64,000 nt of DNA, taken from the NCBI GenBank assembly GCA_003213495.1, contig QCMW01000001.1, positions 646,104 through 710,103 of the forward strand, read 5' to 3'. Origin of the DNA: SAR86 cluster bacterium AG-422-O05. GTDB taxonomy: Bacteria; Pseudomonadota; Gammaproteobacteria; Magnimaribacterales; D2472. How positions within the stretch are numbered: position 1 is the stretch's first letter; every line of letters starts with the position of its first letter. Below are positions 18,140 through 27,120 of the stretch, piece after piece. Under the pieces are notes generated by a model that made no database searches, was not told the origin of the DNA, and saw only the letters and a list, made by a program, of their open reading frames with translations. The translations under genes were made by a program, and so were the position numbers.

Positions 18140-19449
18140 ATCTAGAATCAAAACCAACAAAACATCTAGAGGGAGAGGTAATTTGTCCTGGTGATAAATC
18201 CATTTCTCAAAGAATTTTAATAATTGGATCACTATTAAACTATGATATGGAGATAGATGGTTTTTTAGATGCATATGATCCTAATTCGACTTTGAGCGCA
18301 TTAAATAAGATTGGTGCATCAATTACAAAAAATAATAACACCGTCACTCTAAGCAAAAGAGCACATTCATTTATAGATGCTTCAGAGATATTGGATCTTG
18401 GAAATTCTGGTACAGGCATTCGTCTTATGCTTGGTTTGGTTTCTGGACTTGGAATAAGTGCTAACTTTAAAGGAGATTCCTCTTTATCAAAAAGACCAAT
18501 GTCGCGTGTTATAGACCCCTTAAGAGAAATGGGAGCTTTAATAGAGAGTAATGACGGAAAGTTGCCTATCAATGTTTCCAAGTCAAATATTATAAATTCC
18601 TATTCATATAAACTTCCTGTTGCCAGCGCACAGGTAAAATCATGTCTTCTTTTGGCTGCAATTGCTTCAAAAAATCAGATTAATTTAGTTGAACCAAAAA
18701 TTACCAGAGATCATACCGAGAGGATGATTGAGCATTTTGGCGGAATTATAAATTATGGAGACGACTTAAAAAAAGGAAATATTGAACTGGATTATTGCGA
18801 ACTAAAACCAAAAGGTAATTATCGAGTTGTTGGAGATTTTTCATCAGCTTCGTTCATTATTGTTGCTACATTAATTTCATCTGATTCAGAAGTATTGATT
18901 AAAAATGTTGGATTAAATGAAACTAGATGTGGTCTTCTAAAAGTTCTTCAAATGATGGGAGCTGAAATTCAAATTATTCAAAGTAAAGAAGTATGTAATG
19001 AAAAAGTTGGAGATATTTTGGTTAAATCATCAAATTTACATGGAATTGAAGTACCAAATTCAATTATTCCAAATATTATTGATGAGATACCAATATTAAG
19101 TATTGCAGCAATTTTTGCTAAGGGGGAAACTATAATAAAGAACGCATCTGAACTAAAAGTAAAAGAGTCTGATAGATTAAGTGCAATCTCAAATGGACTA
19201 GATCAGCTTAATATTAGTCATGAACTTTTTGATGATGGCTTGTCTATTCATGGCAACAATAACATATTAAATACTTCACAAATCATTGATTCATATGGTG
19301 ATCATAGAATTGCTATGAGCTTTTTAATTGCAGGTATCAGAACTAAAGATGGTCTTGCGGTTAAAAATTGTGAAAATATTAAAACGTCTTTTCCTTCTTT
19401 CAAAGATATAATGAATTCAATAGGTATGAAGATTGATGAAAAGAATTAA
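18136..19449 (+). CDS. aroA: 3-phosphoshikimate 1-carboxyvinyltransferase (EPSP synthase)
   Basis: Transfers the enolpyruvyl group of PEP to shikimate 3-phosphate. The 437 residues include 'CPGDKSISQR', 'LGNSGTGIRLMLGLVSGL', 'RPMSRVIDPLREMGA', 'ASAQVKSCLLLAA', 'KESDR' and 'DSYGDHRIAMSF'. The start is TTG at 18136, inside the tyrA stop (TTGA). With the pheA/tyrA genes and the DAHP synthase it accounts for much of the aromatic pathway in this window. Confidence 0.96.
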   Translation: MNLESKPTKHLEGEVICPGDKSISQRILIIGSLLNYDMEIDGFLDAYDPNSTLSALNKIGASITKNNNTVTLSKRAHSFIDASEILDLGNSGTGIRLMLGLVSGLGISANFKGDSSLSKRPMSRVIDPLREMGALIESNDGKLPINVSKSNIINSYSYKLPVASAQVKSCLLLAAIASKNQINLVEPKITRDHTERMIEHFGGIINYGDDLKKGNIELDYCELKPKGNYRVVGDFSSASFIIVATLISSDSEVLIKNVGLNETRCGLLKVLQMMGAEIQIIQSKEVCNEKVGDILVKSSNLHGIEVPNSIIPNIIDEIPILSIAAIFAKGETIIKNASELKVKESDRLSAISNGLDQLNISHELFDDGLSIHGNNNILNTSQIIDSYGDHRIAMSFLIAGIRTKDGLAVKNCENIKTSFPSFKDIMNSIGMKIDEKN

Positions 19450-20095
19450 TGTCATCACAATTGATGGCCCTGCCGCATCAGGTAAAGGTTCTTTAGCAAT
19501 AAGTATTGCTAATCAATTTTCTTTGAAACTGCTTGATAGCGGCTCTCTTTATAGATTATTTGCATTCTTTGAAAGAAATACAGATTACTCAGAGATTGTT
19601 GAAATTATTAAGAATCGAGTTGAGTTTAAACTAACTAATGAAAGCCAAAATATAATTTTAGATAAAAATGTTGATATCACTCATGAGCTTAAATCTGAGG
19701 AAGTTGCGAAATCTGCATCAAAATTGAGTTCTCAAAAAGAGGTTAGAAACCTCTTACTTAAATTACAAAGAGACTTTTATCAAGGCTCCGGATTAGTTGC
19801 AGATGGAAGAGATATGGGAACAGTTGTTTTTAATGATGCAAAATTAAAAATTTTTCTTACTGCATCACCTGAAGTTAGAGCAAAAAGACGTTATATAGAG
19901 TTGCAGAATCGTAAACAAGAAGTTAATATGCCCGCTCTAATAGATGATATCAAGCAAAGGGATTTAAGTGATAGCACAAGAGATATATCACCTTTATTAC
20001 CTGCAGATGATGCTCACATAATTGACTCATCTGATATGTCATTAGAAGAAGTATTCAGTTATGCTGAAAATTTAATAAGGAAGGAATTTATATAA
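19436..20095 (+). CDS. cmk: Cytidylate kinase
   Basis: Phosphorylates CMP and dCMP. The best start is ATG 19436 (MKRINVITIDGPAASGKGS), inside the end of aroA; a TTG one codon earlier is possible. The P-loop is GPAASGKG. 'DSGSLYR' and 'VADGRDMGTVVFNDAKLKIFLTAS' with 'RAKRR' are diagnostic. About 219 residues, standard length. rpsA follows immediately. Confidence 0.96.
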   Translation: MKRINVITIDGPAASGKGSLAISIANQFSLKLLDSGSLYRLFAFFERNTDYSEIVEIIKNRVEFKLTNESQNIILDKNVDITHELKSEEVAKSASKLSSQKEVRNLLLKLQRDFYQGSGLVADGRDMGTVVFNDAKLKIFLTASPEVRAKRRYIELQNRKQEVNMPALIDDIKQRDLSDSTRDISPLLPADDAHIIDSSDMSLEEVFSYAENLIRKEFI

Positions 20096-21403
20096 ATGTC
20101 AGAATCTTTTTCAAATTTACTTGATGAAAGCCTAAGTACTTTAGATATGCAGCCAGGATCAATTGTTTCTGGTGTTGTGCTTGATGTTGACAAAGACTGG
20201 GTTACTGTTCATGTTGGTCTTAAATCAGAGGGAGTTATTTCTCTTGATGAATTTCGAAATAATGAAGGTACTGTAGACATTGAAGTTGGAGATGAAATTG
20301 AAGTAGCTCTTGAAGCTGTTGAAGATGGATACGGTGAAACAAGAATTTCAAGAGAAAAAGCTAGGAAGATTTCTACTTGGAAGATGCTAGAAGAAGCTTT
20401 AGAAACTGGTGAATTTGTTACAGGAAGAATACATAATAGAGTGAAAGGTGGTTTCGCAGTAGAGGTCGATGTTGTTAAAGCTTTTCTGCCAGGATCACTG
20501 GTAGATGTAAGACCTGTGAAAGAAGCTCCTGATATTGAAAATACTGTTCAAGATTTTAAGGTTATTAAATTAGATTACAAAAGAAATAATGTAGTGCTTT
20601 CAAGAAAAGCTGTTCTTGAAAAAAATAATTCAGAAGTTAAAGTTGAACTTCTCGAAAATCTTGAGGAAGGTCAAATTGTTAAGGGTGTAGTCAAAAATAT
20701 TACTGACTATGGCGCATTTGTAGATTTGGGAGGGTTAGATGGTTTGTTGCATATAACAGATATTTCTTGGTCAAGAGTTACTAATCCTTCAGAGCATTTA
20801 AATCTAGGCGATGAAATTGATGTAAAAGTTCTCAACTTTGATAAAGAAAAACTTAGAGTATCCTTGGGTATAAAACAAATCCACAAAGACCCATGGGAAA
20901 ATGTTGAATCTAATTACTCGGTGGGCGGTATTTATGAGGCAGAAGTTTCTAACATTACAGATTATGGATGTTTTGCACAGTTAGAAGAAGGTATCGAAGG
21001 ACTTATTCATCTTTCTGAGTTAGATTGGACAAGCAAAAATATACATCCTTCAAAAGTGGTTGAAATGGATGAAAAAATTAAAGTTATGATTTTAGAAATT
21101 GATCATGATAAAAGAAGAATATCCTTAGGTTTAAAACAAACAAAATCCAATCCTTGGACAGAGTTTGCCAACAAATATGGTATTGGTGACAAAGTAGCAG
21201 GTAATATAAAATCAATAACAGATTTTGGTATTTTTGTTGGTCTTGAAGGCGATATTGATGGATTAATACATCTTTCTGATATTTCAGAGGATGAAGACCC
21301 TAAAGACGCTTTAAATGAATTTAAAAAGGATCAAAAGTTAGATTGTATTGTATTTGCAATAGATGCAGAAAGAGAAAGAATTTCATTAAAATTGAGTGAA
21401 TAA
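20096..21403 (+). CDS. rpsA: 30S ribosomal protein S1 (five S1 domains)
   Basis: The mRNA-binding ribosomal protein S1. The 435 residues contain five S1/OB repeats starting near 19, 105, 193, 279 and 364. Repeats 1-2 are the divergent ribosome-binding pair; repeats 3-5 carry the RNA-binding signatures 'DYGAFVDLGGLDGLLHITDI', 'DYGCFAQLEEGIEGLIHLSE' and 'DFGIFVGLEGDIDGLIHLSD'. E. coli S1 has 557 residues and six domains; this one stops where domain 5 ends, so domain 6 is absent. ihfB begins inside its last codons, so there is no room for a lost tail. Confidence 0.96.
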   Translation: MSESFSNLLDESLSTLDMQPGSIVSGVVLDVDKDWVTVHVGLKSEGVISLDEFRNNEGTVDIEVGDEIEVALEAVEDGYGETRISREKARKISTWKMLEEALETGEFVTGRIHNRVKGGFAVEVDVVKAFLPGSLVDVRPVKEAPDIENTVQDFKVIKLDYKRNNVVLSRKAVLEKNNSEVKVELLENLEEGQIVKGVVKNITDYGAFVDLGGLDGLLHITDISWSRVTNPSEHLNLGDEIDVKVLNFDKEKLRVSLGIKQIHKDPWENVESNYSVGGIYEAEVSNITDYGCFAQLEEGIEGLIHLSELDWTSKNIHPSKVVEMDEKIKVMILEIDHDKRRISLGLKQTKSNPWTEFANKYGIGDKVAGNIKSITDFGIFVGLEGDIDGLIHLSDISEDEDPKDALNEFKKDQKLDCIVFAIDAERERISLKLSE

Positions 21404-21686
21404 GAAGAAAGACACTTTTACCCGTTCAGATATCGAAACATCTCTAAGAAAAGAATTCCCAAATTTAACTAAATTAGAAATTACTGAAGCAATTGATGCT
21501 ATTCTTGACTCAATAACTGAAGCGGTAGCTTTAGATGAAAAAGTGGAAATAAGAGGTTTTGGTACCTTTTCAAAAAAATTGATTAGACCCAGAAAGTTCA
21601 CAAATCCTAAAACTAAGGAAGTTTCATATTTAGGTGAAACTGCAACAATGCACTTTAAACCCTCAAAATCGCTAACAAAAAAATGA
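21396..21686 (+). CDS. ihfB: Integration host factor subunit beta
   Basis: A 96-residue DNA-bending HU/IHF-family protein. Position behind rpsA plus 'KVEIRGFGTF' and the beta-arm 'RPRKFTNPKT' identify the IHF beta subunit; the conserved Pro in NPKT is the one that intercalates into DNA. The start is GTG at 21396, overlapping the rpsA stop by 8 bp. The end overlaps pyrF by 4 bp (ATGA). Confidence 0.93.
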   Translation: MNKKKDTFTRSDIETSLRKEFPNLTKLEITEAIDAILDSITEAVALDEKVEIRGFGTFSKKLIRPRKFTNPKTKEVSYLGETATMHFKPSKSLTKK

Positions 21687-22342
21687 TTATAGTAGCAATT
21701 GATGAAACAAATTTTGAAAGAGCATCAGAAGTAATAGAGAGTCTTGATCCAAAAAAATGTATGGTAAAAATTGGAAGTGTTGCTTTTAATGCAATTGGTC
21801 ACAAAATTATTAGATTCGCCGCTGAAAAAGGATTTGAGATATTTTTAGATCTTAAATTGCATGACATACCAAATACAGTAAAAAAATCTATAAAAGGCCT
21901 ATCATCTCTTCCGATTAAAATGCTTACAATTCATACTTCTGGTGGTAAAGACATGATGAAAGCTGCAATAGAGGCGGCTTCAGGAACTCAAATAAAAGTC
22001 TTTGGCGTCACTGCTTTGACTAGCCTAAATAATGATGACACAAATCAGATATTTCAAAGATCAACTTCAGAGCAAGTAAATGCTATGTTAGATTTAGCAG
22101 AAGAAGCTGGAATAGATGGAGTTGTGTGCTCACCTCATGAACTAGAACTAGTTAGTAAAAGAAATTTGTTATCGATAACACCAGGTATTAGACTTCAAGA
22201 ATCAAATGATGACCAAAAAAGAGTTATGACTCCAAGAGAGGCTACTAACCTTGGAGCAGATTATCTTGTCATTGGAAGGCCAATAACCGCATCAAAAGAC
22301 ATTAAAAAATCTTTAAATGAAATATATCAAAGCCTGATATGA
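21683..22342 (+). CDS. pyrF: Orotidine 5'-phosphate decarboxylase
   Basis: Final step of UMP synthesis. The 219 residues have the catalytic 'DLKLHDIPNT' motif (D56, K58, D61), 'VCSPHE' and 'TPGIR', followed by 'GADYLVIGRPIT'. It is joined to both neighbours by ATGA overlaps (21683 and 22339), so it is likely translated coupled to ihfB and pgi. Confidence 0.96.
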   Translation: MIIVAIDETNFERASEVIESLDPKKCMVKIGSVAFNAIGHKIIRFAAEKGFEIFLDLKLHDIPNTVKKSIKGLSSLPIKMLTIHTSGGKDMMKAAIEAASGTQIKVFGVTALTSLNNDDTNQIFQRSTSEQVNAMLDLAEEAGIDGVVCSPHELELVSKRNLLSITPGIRLQESNDDQKRVMTPREATNLGADYLVIGRPITASKDIKKSLNEIYQSLI

Positions 22343-23727
22343 GTAACAAAAAGTCTGAAATTAAATTTAATTTTAAAAATCACTTAATAGACTATCAGTC
22401 AAATTTGAAAGGCTTTGATGAAAAGATTTTTAATGAGTTTAATAAAAAATCTGAAGATTTAAATTTATTTGAAAAAATAAAAGAACTTAAAGATGGGAAG
22501 AAGGTTAATTTAACAGAAAATAAGTCTGCAAGACATATGCAACAAAGAGAGGAATATTCTTTTCCTAATTTTGGACTAGAGACATTTGCAGATATTAATG
22601 ATCCTCCTGAATTATATGAAAGAGATATAAAATGGGATTCCTCTATAGATAATAAAAAACCAAATACAGTTAATCATGATCTTTCTGATATTAATAAAAT
22701 CTACAAATATAAAAATATTATTGTCATTGGAATTGGTGGATCCTATGAGGGACCAAAATTAATTCTAGAAGCTCTCAGAGGACCTGATCTAAATTATAGA
22801 ATTGAATTTATTACTGGTTCAGATCCTGAGGAATTTAGATACAAAACATATAACTTGAAACCTGAGGAGACTTGTTTTTTTATTTCTTCCAAGTCTTTCA
22901 CAACTGATGAAACCATAGAAAATTTAAAGACAGCAATAAATTGGTCTAAAGACCTTGGTAATTTTATTGCAATAACGTCAAATAGAATTGAAGCTGAAAA
23001 ATATGGAATAGAAAATATATTAGAGTTTAATAATGATATTGGAGGCCGATATTCAATTTGGTCCATTATTTCTCAACCAGTTTTTGCTGGAACCAATGGT
23101 GAATTTTTTTCATTTAATGAAGGTGGCCACACAGCAGATAAAGACCTTCTGGAAAATGATAAATATCTTGAGTTTATTAAATATTTATCTTTTAGTGACA
23201 TATATTTTAATAATCAGTTAAATAAAAATTCAAGAGTAGTGCTTTCTTATAACTGGAGATTAAGATCTTTTGCAGATTATGTACAACAACTTGAAATGGA
23301 GTCACTAGGTAAGATTCCTTTTAAAGATTCTGAATTTCAAAAAACTGGACAAGTTATTTTTGGTGGTTATGGACCAATCGCACAACATTCATTTTTTCAA
23401 TTAATGCATCAAGGAACTCAAGAACTTTGTGCAGATATTATTGCAGTAAAAGATAACACTCTTGCATATGCACAAGCTATCACACAATCAAAACTGTTAT
23501 CAGAAGGGGCTGATGATTTAAAAGAAATAGAAAAAATTAATGGCAATATACCTACAAATCTTTTTATATTGAACGAACTAAATCCAACGGCCTTAGGTTA
23601 TTTAATTGCGACATGGGAACATAGAGTTTATATGACTTCCGTGATGTTACAAATTAATGCGTTTGATCAATTTGGTGTAAATGCTGGCAAGATTTATACT
23701 AAGAAATATCTAGCTGATAAAGATTAG
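22339..23727 (+). CDS. pgi: Glucose-6-phosphate isomerase
   Basis: Interconverts glucose 6-phosphate and fructose 6-phosphate, feeding the nucleotide-sugar pathways downstream. Recognisable motifs are 'VIGIGGSYEGPKLILEAL', 'SSKSFTTDETIENLK', 'DIGGRYSIWS', 'QQLEMESLGK' and 'VIFGGYGPIAQHSFFQLMHQG'. At 462 residues it is shorter than the E. coli enzyme (549), as in the compact Pgi group. It starts in the pyrF stop (ATGA). Confidence 0.92.
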   Translation: MSNKKSEIKFNFKNHLIDYQSNLKGFDEKIFNEFNKKSEDLNLFEKIKELKDGKKVNLTENKSARHMQQREEYSFPNFGLETFADINDPPELYERDIKWDSSIDNKKPNTVNHDLSDINKIYKYKNIIVIGIGGSYEGPKLILEALRGPDLNYRIEFITGSDPEEFRYKTYNLKPEETCFFISSKSFTTDETIENLKTAINWSKDLGNFIAITSNRIEAEKYGIENILEFNNDIGGRYSIWSIISQPVFAGTNGEFFSFNEGGHTADKDLLENDKYLEFIKYLSFSDIYFNNQLNKNSRVVLSYNWRLRSFADYVQQLEMESLGKIPFKDSEFQKTGQVIFGGYGPIAQHSFFQLMHQGTQELCADIIAVKDNTLAYAQAITQSKLLSEGADDLKEIEKINGNIPTNLFILNELNPTALGYLIATWEHRVYMTSVMLQINAFDQFGVNAGKIYTKKYLADKD

Positions 23728-23747
23728 AAGCAAAAATATTTTTCGCT

Positions 23748-25535
23748 ATGTCTATTAATTTAAAGAAAGTACCTAATACGCCTGGAGTTTATAAATTTTT
23801 CAATAATCATGAAATTATTTATATTGGCAAAGCAAAAGATCTTAAAAAAAGAGTTTCGTCTTACTTTGGAAAATCTCATAAAGATAGAAAGACATCACAG
23901 ATTAAATTTCTTACTGACAAAGTAGAAACTTTTACAACGAAAAATGAAGTTGAAGCTTTGTTGCTTGAGCAAATGCTCATTAAGGAAAATAAGCCTAAGT
24001 TTAATATACTTTTAAGAGACGATAAGACTTATCCCTACATATATTTCTCTTCAGATCATGATTTTCCAGGCGTTTATTTAAAGAGAACAAAAAAAGCAGT
24101 TGATAGAAATTACTTTGGACCGTTTGTCAGTTCTGAGGCTGTCAAAAAATCAATCAAAGAAATTCAAAAAATATATAAGGTAAGAAATTGCAGCGATACC
24201 ACCTTTGCTAACAGAACTAGACCTTGCATTGAATATCAAATGAAAAGGTGTTCCGCACCTTGTGTAAATCATATAAAAAAGGTTGATTACTTTGAGGATA
24301 TAACTGGTGCAAAGTCATTTATTTCATCTTCTGATACTAAAACCATTCAAAGATTAACAAAAGACATTGAGGCAGCTGTAACTAAATTAGATTTTGAAAA
24401 GGCTGCTGAAATACGAGATCGTTTAAAGAGATTAAATTTACTAAAGGAAGAACAATCTGTTGTAACGTTTGCTACAGACGTAGATATTTTTTCTGTGCAT
24501 GCAGAATTAACTTATCTTGGTATATCAATTATTGTTGTGAGAAATGGAAAAATAAGAGGTACTAAGACACACCTCATTAAGCAAGCTCATTTTGAAAATA
24601 TAGAAGATGTTTATCAAAGCGCTATTGTAAACTTTTATGATTATCAGACAGACATTCCAAAAAAGATTTTATGCACAAGTCCTTTAGAAAACAATAAATT
24701 GCTAGAGGATATGTTTAATACAAAACATAAAAAGAAAGTAAAAATTATCCACTCACCAAATAAATCGATAAGACCAATTTTTAATTTATGCAGACTTAAT
24801 GCAAAACAGGTTATAAAAAATCATATTAGCAAAGAGGATAAGTATACTTTTGCAATGCAAGAGCTTAGCAGTTACTTAGGATTAAAAAATATCAAAAAAA
24901 TTGAGGGTTATGACGTAAGTCATTTTTCAGGTGATAATGCTGTAGCATCATGTGTGGTATTCTCTTCGCAAGGACCAGAAAAAAAGAATTATAGATTATT
25001 TAATATTCCTAGAGATTTATCCGGTAATGATATTGGTTCGCTTGAACATGTTATGCAGAGACGAATCAAATACTATGCTGATTCAGAGTTAAAACCTGAT
25101 GTAATTTTAATTGATGGTGGTAAAAATCAACTTAATTTTGTTAAGTCAATTATTAATAAATCAGATCATCATGATATCAAGGTTATTTCAATCGTAAAAG
25201 GCTCAAAAAGGGTAAGAGCTACTGAAACCATAATTAGTGAAGATGGTATTATTGAGTTAGACAAATATTCTAAGGCTTTTTTAATTCTTCAAGAGATTCG
25301 TGATGAGTCGCACAGGTTCGCAATTCGAGCACAAAGAAATAAAAAAAGAAAGAAAATTTCTCAATCTGAATTAGACTCCATCAAAGGTATTGGGGAAGTT
25401 CTAAAAAAACGCCTTTTAACAAAATTTAAAAGCATTAAGAATATTAAATCTGCTGATCTTAAAGAATTAATGACTGTTGAGGGCATAAATGAGAAAATAG
25501 CCAAAGAAATATTAGATAAATTTAAAAATGACTAA
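23748..25535 (+). CDS. uvrC: Excinuclease ABC subunit C
   Basis: Makes both incisions in UvrABC nucleotide excision repair. The 595 residues show, in order, a GIY-YIG nuclease ('TPGVYKFFNNHEIIYIGKAK', about 10-95), a UVR helix pair binding UvrB ('LDFEKAAEIRDRLKRL'), an RNase H-like nuclease ('IEGYDVSHFSGDNAVASCVV' and 'PDVILIDGGKNQLN') and C-terminal helix-hairpin-helix repeats. It overlaps pgsA by 8 bp, the usual uvrC-pgsA pairing of gammaproteobacteria. Confidence 0.97.
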   Translation: MSINLKKVPNTPGVYKFFNNHEIIYIGKAKDLKKRVSSYFGKSHKDRKTSQIKFLTDKVETFTTKNEVEALLLEQMLIKENKPKFNILLRDDKTYPYIYFSSDHDFPGVYLKRTKKAVDRNYFGPFVSSEAVKKSIKEIQKIYKVRNCSDTTFANRTRPCIEYQMKRCSAPCVNHIKKVDYFEDITGAKSFISSSDTKTIQRLTKDIEAAVTKLDFEKAAEIRDRLKRLNLLKEEQSVVTFATDVDIFSVHAELTYLGISIIVVRNGKIRGTKTHLIKQAHFENIEDVYQSAIVNFYDYQTDIPKKILCTSPLENNKLLEDMFNTKHKKKVKIIHSPNKSIRPIFNLCRLNAKQVIKNHISKEDKYTFAMQELSSYLGLKNIKKIEGYDVSHFSGDNAVASCVVFSSQGPEKKNYRLFNIPRDLSGNDIGSLEHVMQRRIKYYADSELKPDVILIDGGKNQLNFVKSIINKSDHHDIKVISIVKGSKRVRATETIISEDGIIELDKYSKAFLILQEIRDESHRFAIRAQRNKKRKKISQSELDSIKGIGEVLKKRLLTKFKSIKNIKSADLKELMTVEGINEKIAKEILDKFKND

Positions 25536-26061
25536 TTTTATAAACTTTATTACGATTGCTAGAATATTTTTAGCTCCAATAATTTTAGTTTTTTTAATAT
25601 TTGGAAACTATTTAGCCTGTATTTTATTATTCTTTTTGGCTGGATTGACTGATTACTTTGATGGATACTTTGCAAGAAAATATAATGCAGTATCTGAATT
25701 GGGAGAAATTCTTGATCCTATTGCTGATAAGATTCTAGTTGTTTTTATATTGATAGGTCTTTCAGTAGAGCTCGACAGCCAGTTAATGGCACTATTAAGT
25801 TCGCTTATTATTGCAAGAGAAATAGGAGTTGCGGCTCTTAGAGATTATTCTGCAAGAAATAATTTATCTGAGAGAACAAAGGTAACTTTTTTAGCAAAAG
25901 CTAAAACCTCCTTCCAATTATTCACTATAGGATTGTATTTGTTGGCATTAGCAATTAGCTTTAATTTGTTAATTGTTATAAGTGATATTTTTCTAATAGT
26001 TACAACTTTTATTACTTTATACACAGGTTATCAATACATACTAAACGTATTTAAGAAATGA
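25528..26061 (+). CDS. pgsA: CDP-diacylglycerol--glycerol-3-phosphate 3-phosphatidyltransferase
   Basis: An inner-membrane enzyme that commits CDP-diacylglycerol to phosphatidylglycerol. The 177 residues have about four to five hydrophobic helices and the CDP-alcohol phosphotransferase signature D-G-x2-A-R-x8-G-x3-D-x3-D, seen as 'TDYFDGYFARKYNAVSELG' followed by 'EILDPIADK'. It follows uvrC as usual. Confidence 0.94.
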   Translation: MTNFINFITIARIFLAPIILVFLIFGNYLACILLFFLAGLTDYFDGYFARKYNAVSELGEILDPIADKILVVFILIGLSVELDSQLMALLSSLIIAREIGVAALRDYSARNNLSERTKVTFLAKAKTSFQLFTIGLYLLALAISFNLLIVISDIFLIVTTFITLYTGYQYILNVFKK

Positions 26062-26837
26062 AGATCTCGGTGGTAAGTGGTGGATTTGATCCAATTCATT
26101 CTGGCCATATATCATATTTAAAATCTGCAAAAGAAATTTCTGATTATCTTATAGTTGCTCTTAATAGCGATAATTGGCTAGTTAATAAAAAGAAAAGAGT
26201 TTTTATGTCTTTGGAGGAAAGGAAAAATATCCTTTCTAATATCGAAAGTGTTGATGAGGTTATAACTTTTGATGATGATGCTGATGGAAGCTGTATAAAT
26301 GCTTTAGAAAAGATTAAAGATAAATATCCAAACGATACCATTATCTTCTGTAATGGTGGCGATAGAACAAATAAAAATATTCCAGAGATGGTAGTTAAAG
26401 ATATCGAGTTTAAATTTGGTGTAGGAGGCGATGATAAAAAGAATTCCTCATCATGGTTATTAAAGAATTGGAAGTATGGAAGTGAGAATAGGATATGGGG
26501 AAGTTTTTATAATTTATTTGATTCAAAGGAAGTTAAGGTAAAAGAATTAGTTGTAAAGACTAAAAAGGGCATGAGCTATCAAAGACATAATTGTAGAAGT
26601 GAGATTTGGCTCGTTACAGAGGGCTCTTGCGAGATAAATTATGCAGATGAAAACTCTAATCTAAAAAAGACTGTAGTCTTGAATAAATTTGATAAATTTT
26701 TTGTAAAAAGGGGGCAGTGGCATCAAATAACAAATCCTTTTGATAGAGAATGTCACATAATTGAAATCCAATATGGAGATTCTGTTGTTGAGGATGACAT
26801 AGAAAGATTAAGTCACTATGAGGAGAAAAAAATATAA
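26058..26837 (+). CDS. Cytidylyltransferase-like / cupin fusion protein
   Basis: A 259-residue two-domain protein. The N-terminal part (1-about 135) is an adenylyl/cytidylyltransferase-fold domain of the RfaE-C/TagD type with 'GGFDPIHSGHISYLKSAKE' (HxGH motif) and 'VALNSDNW'. The C-terminal part (about 165-250) is a cupin resembling the mannose-6-phosphate isomerase/GDP-mannose type ('MSYQRHNCRSEIWLVTEGS', 'VKRGQWHQITNP'). The catalytic combination suggests nucleotide-sugar or alditol-phosphate metabolism, but I do not know the substrate. It starts in the pgsA stop (ATGA) and sits just before the tRNA genes and the polysaccharide locus. Confidence 0.75.
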   Translation: MKISVVSGGFDPIHSGHISYLKSAKEISDYLIVALNSDNWLVNKKKRVFMSLEERKNILSNIESVDEVITFDDDADGSCINALEKIKDKYPNDTIIFCNGGDRTNKNIPEMVVKDIEFKFGVGGDDKKNSSSWLLKNWKYGSENRIWGSFYNLFDSKEVKVKELVVKTKKGMSYQRHNCRSEIWLVTEGSCEINYADENSNLKKTVVLNKFDKFFVKRGQWHQITNPFDRECHIIEIQYGDSVVEDDIERLSHYEEKKI

Positions 26838-26885
26838 TTTTTACTTTAATTTAACCTGCTTATGCAATAAACTCAGCTATCATTA

Positions 26886-26959
26886 GGCTGGGTGGCAGAG
26901 TGGTTATGCAGCGGCCTGCAAAGCCGTTTACGCCGGTTCGATTCCGGCTTCAGCCTCCA
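26886..26959 (+). tRNA. tRNA-Cys (GCA)
   Basis: A 74 nt cloverleaf. The acceptor GGCTGGG pairs with TTCAGCC (two G-T pairs). The anticodon loop CTGCAAA gives anticodon GCA, the T-arm contains GGTTCGATTCC, and CCA is encoded at 26957-26959. It sits 48 bp after the cytidylyltransferase-cupin gene and 62 bp before tRNA-Leu. Confidence 0.95.
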
Positions 26960-27021
26960 TTAGTAAATAAAATGATAGATAAGTATAATAAACTAGGTTA
27001 AAGGAGATTATGCAAGATTAA

Positions 27022-27108
27022 GCCCGAGTGGTGGAATTGGTAGACACAAGGGACTTAAAATCCCTCGATAGAAATATCGTGCCGGTTCAAGTCCGGCCTC
27101 GGGTACCA
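27022..27108 (+). tRNA. tRNA-Leu (UAA)
   Basis: An 87 nt class II tRNA. The acceptor GCCCGAG pairs with CTCGGGT, the anticodon loop CTTAAAA gives anticodon TAA, there is a long variable arm (TCGATAGAAATATCGT), the T-arm is GGTTCAAGTCC, and CCA is encoded at 27106-27108. A TATAAT hexamer at 26984-26989 is a plausible -10 box. The rfaH-like ATG follows after only 12 nt. Confidence 0.96.
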
Positions 27109-27120
27109 TTTAGCTTAACA

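Noticed and set aside
27009..27020. Tiny frame ATG CAA GAT TAA after an AGGAG-like sequence, before tRNA-Leu
   Set aside because: Three codons only; the spacing to the tRNA gives no sign of a leader peptide with regulatory codons.
27028..27120. N-terminal extension of the rfaH-like frame into tRNA-Leu
   Set aside because: The extension is made of tRNA sequence; the ATG at 27121 gives the normal RfaH length.
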